A DNA stretch of 5,233 nt from an uncultured archaeon (lineage in GTDB: Archaea; Halobacteriota; Methanosarcinia; Methanotrichales; Methanotrichaceae): assembly GCA_902385025.1 (NCBI GenBank), contig CABMDX010000325.1:1-5233 (forward strand), given 5' to 3'. Below are positions 4,697 to 5,233 of this stretch, piece by piece. A program made the translations under genes and the position numbers. Under the pieces are notes generated by a model that did not search any database, was not told where the DNA came from, and saw only the letters and a program-made list of their open reading frames with translations. Numbering within the stretch: position 1 is the first letter of the stretch; each line of letters starts with the position of its first letter.

Positions 4697-4714
4697 AAAA
4701 AGTAAACACATCTC

Positions 4715-4780
4715 GATACTATATTTAGCCATTTGAGATATATGCTGAGGCTATATGGCCACGAGCCTAAACATTCTCAA
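4715..4780 (-). repeat. Direct repeat element, right copy (promoter-like)
   Basis: This is the 66-base partner of 4486-4547, in the same orientation, 229 bases away. It keeps the TTTGAGA (4732-4738) and TCTCAA (4775-4780) arms 36 bases apart. It has a better TATA-like core than the left copy (minus strand CTAAATATAG, 4719-4728). It also has an internal AGGCT/AGCCT inverted pair that the left copy lacks. It lies downstream of the FrhB-family gene and upstream of the small-RNA candidate. Confidence 0.55.
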
Positions 4781-4821
4781 TTGGTATGATGATTCAACAG
4801 TATCGGGACACTTGAATTGGG

Positions 4822-4833
4822 AAAATAAAAGCG
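4822..4833 (-). terminator. T-rich terminator candidate after the FrhB-family gene
   Basis: Just after the TGA at 4839-4841 the minus strand reads GCGCTTTTATTTTCCC. An ATTCAA/TTGAAT inverted repeat (4792-4797, 4812-4817) follows further downstream. The T-rich tract probably ends the FrhB-family transcript, which would leave sudB dependent on its own promoter. Confidence 0.4.
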
Positions 4834-4838
4834 CACTC

Positions 4839-5233
4839 TCAGATGCAATGCCTCTCCAGCTTCCGCCTGCCGACTTTTTCTATTGTGTCGATCCTTACCC
4901 CGTCCCAGGATTCCAAAAAGCCCATCTCTTCTGCTATCTTGAAGAGGCCCAATCCTTCCGGTGTCCTGATGATAACGCTGCTCATGCCAGGCGCGCTTCC
5001 GACTCCGCCTACAGAGATATCAGACTGTCTAGCAGTGAAATCCGTACAGGCCTTGCATCCTGGTCGGACATAACCTGCCAGCTCAGAAAGAGGAATCACT
5101 CTCACACTTCGGTCTCGAAGGGTAACGGTCATCTGGCCCTCGCCTGCACTGATTTTGTCTATACGCCAGGATGGTGCATCCATGCGCCTGCAAATCTCAG
5201 AGATCAGAGAATCTTCAAAAGCCTCAAAGCAGA
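4839..5233 (-). CDS. Coenzyme F420 hydrogenase/dehydrogenase beta (FrhB-type) protein, C-terminal part (partial)
   Basis: About 130 codons of the 3' end are visible. The frame stays open through 5233, so the Met at 5183 is internal and not the start. The key block is RPGCKACTDFTARQSDISVG, followed by GVGSAPGMSSVIIRTPEGLGL. This is the conserved C-terminal signature of the FrhB/FdhB/FpoF family, with its C-x-x-C among the Fe-S ligands and the Gly-rich turn near the flavin/F420 site. Upstream codons begin CFEAFED. The family uses FAD and Fe-S clusters to pass electrons between coenzyme F420 and partner proteins, for example a hydrogenase, formate dehydrogenase, F420H2 dehydrogenase or a reductase. 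Which partner applies here cannot be told from this fragment. It ends with TGA at 4839-4841, about 480 bases upstream of sudB. Confidence 0.88.
   Translation of the reverse strand, partial: CFEAFEDSLISEICRRMDAPSWRIDKISAGEGQMTVTLRDRSVRVIPLSELAGYVRPGCKACTDFTARQSDISVGGVGSAPGMSSVIIRTPEGLGLFKIAEEMGFLESWDGVRIDTIEKVGRRKLERHCI

Larger units (their letters stand above)
4571..4700 (-). ncRNA. Candidate small RNA or leader between the two repeat copies
   Basis: On the minus strand this segment begins about 25 bases after the CTAAATATAG box of the right repeat copy. It carries a strong GGAGGTGA (4689-4696) and a GC-rich foldable block (4598-4649), and ends in GGCTTTTTTG (T6 at 4571-4576). No reading frame of useful length is present; the only ATG at Shine-Dalgarno distance gives three codons. 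Box, structured body and T tract in this order fit a transcript of about 130 bases. It resembles no RNA family I can name, and expression is not shown. Confidence 0.3.

Noticed and set aside
4486..4780. Repeat pair considered as ends of a small mobile element
   Set aside because: The copies are direct rather than inverted, no transposase or target-site duplication is seen, and each copy is placed like a promoter.
1..5233. tRNA or rRNA genes
   Set aside because: No cloverleaf pattern, T-loop GTTCRA block with matching stems, or rRNA-like sequence was noticed on either strand.

Overview
This 5,233-base window looks archaeal, most likely from a methanogen of the Methanothrix/Methanosaeta type (Methanosarcinales in the broad sense). 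The evidence is: the C-terminus of an archaeal eIF2B-alpha-like/ribose-1,5-bisphosphate isomerase protein at the left edge; the C-terminal domain of a coenzyme F420 hydrogenase/dehydrogenase beta (FrhB-type) protein at the right edge; a SudB/NfnA-type flavoprotein; a cell-surface protein ending in a PGF-CTERM-like archaeosortase signal; and AT-rich intergenic stretches with TTTATATT-like boxes. The genus is inferred, not proven.

Layout. Bases 1-130 (+) hold the 3' end of the isomerase gene. All other genes are on the minus strand and read from right to left. A perfect 14-bp palindrome (141-154) separates the isomerase from the convergent minus-strand genes and probably ends transcription both ways. 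Then come two exported proteins: an Ig-like-domain protein (155-808) and a small PGF-CTERM-like protein (1090-1623). Next is a six-repeat protein resembling a beta-propeller, with a lysine/arginine-rich N-terminal tail and no signal peptide (1745-2872). These three have separate intergenic regions with their own promoter and terminator candidates, so they look monocistronic.

The right half is redox metabolism. A cysteine-free carboxymuconolactone decarboxylase-family protein (3058-3381) follows a SudB/NfnA-type FAD/[2Fe-2S] subunit (3458-4354), probably as one transcript. About 480 bases upstream of sudB is the 3' end of an FrhB-family F420 protein (4839 to the right edge). No SudA/NfnB catalytic partner lies next to sudB in the window.

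The most unusual stretch is the gene-free region 4360-4838. It holds two diverged direct copies of a 62-66-bp element (4486-4547 and 4715-4780), each flanked by TTGAGA/TCTCAA inverted arms and each placed like a promoter on the minus strand. Downstream of the right copy are a perfect Shine-Dalgarno sequence leading only to a three-codon frame, a GC-rich foldable block and a T6 tract, which together suggest a small RNA. Downstream of the left copy are a stem-loop and a possible short leader peptide ending two bases before the sudB start. This is the best candidate here for an undescribed regulatory arrangement, but everything said about its function is inference.
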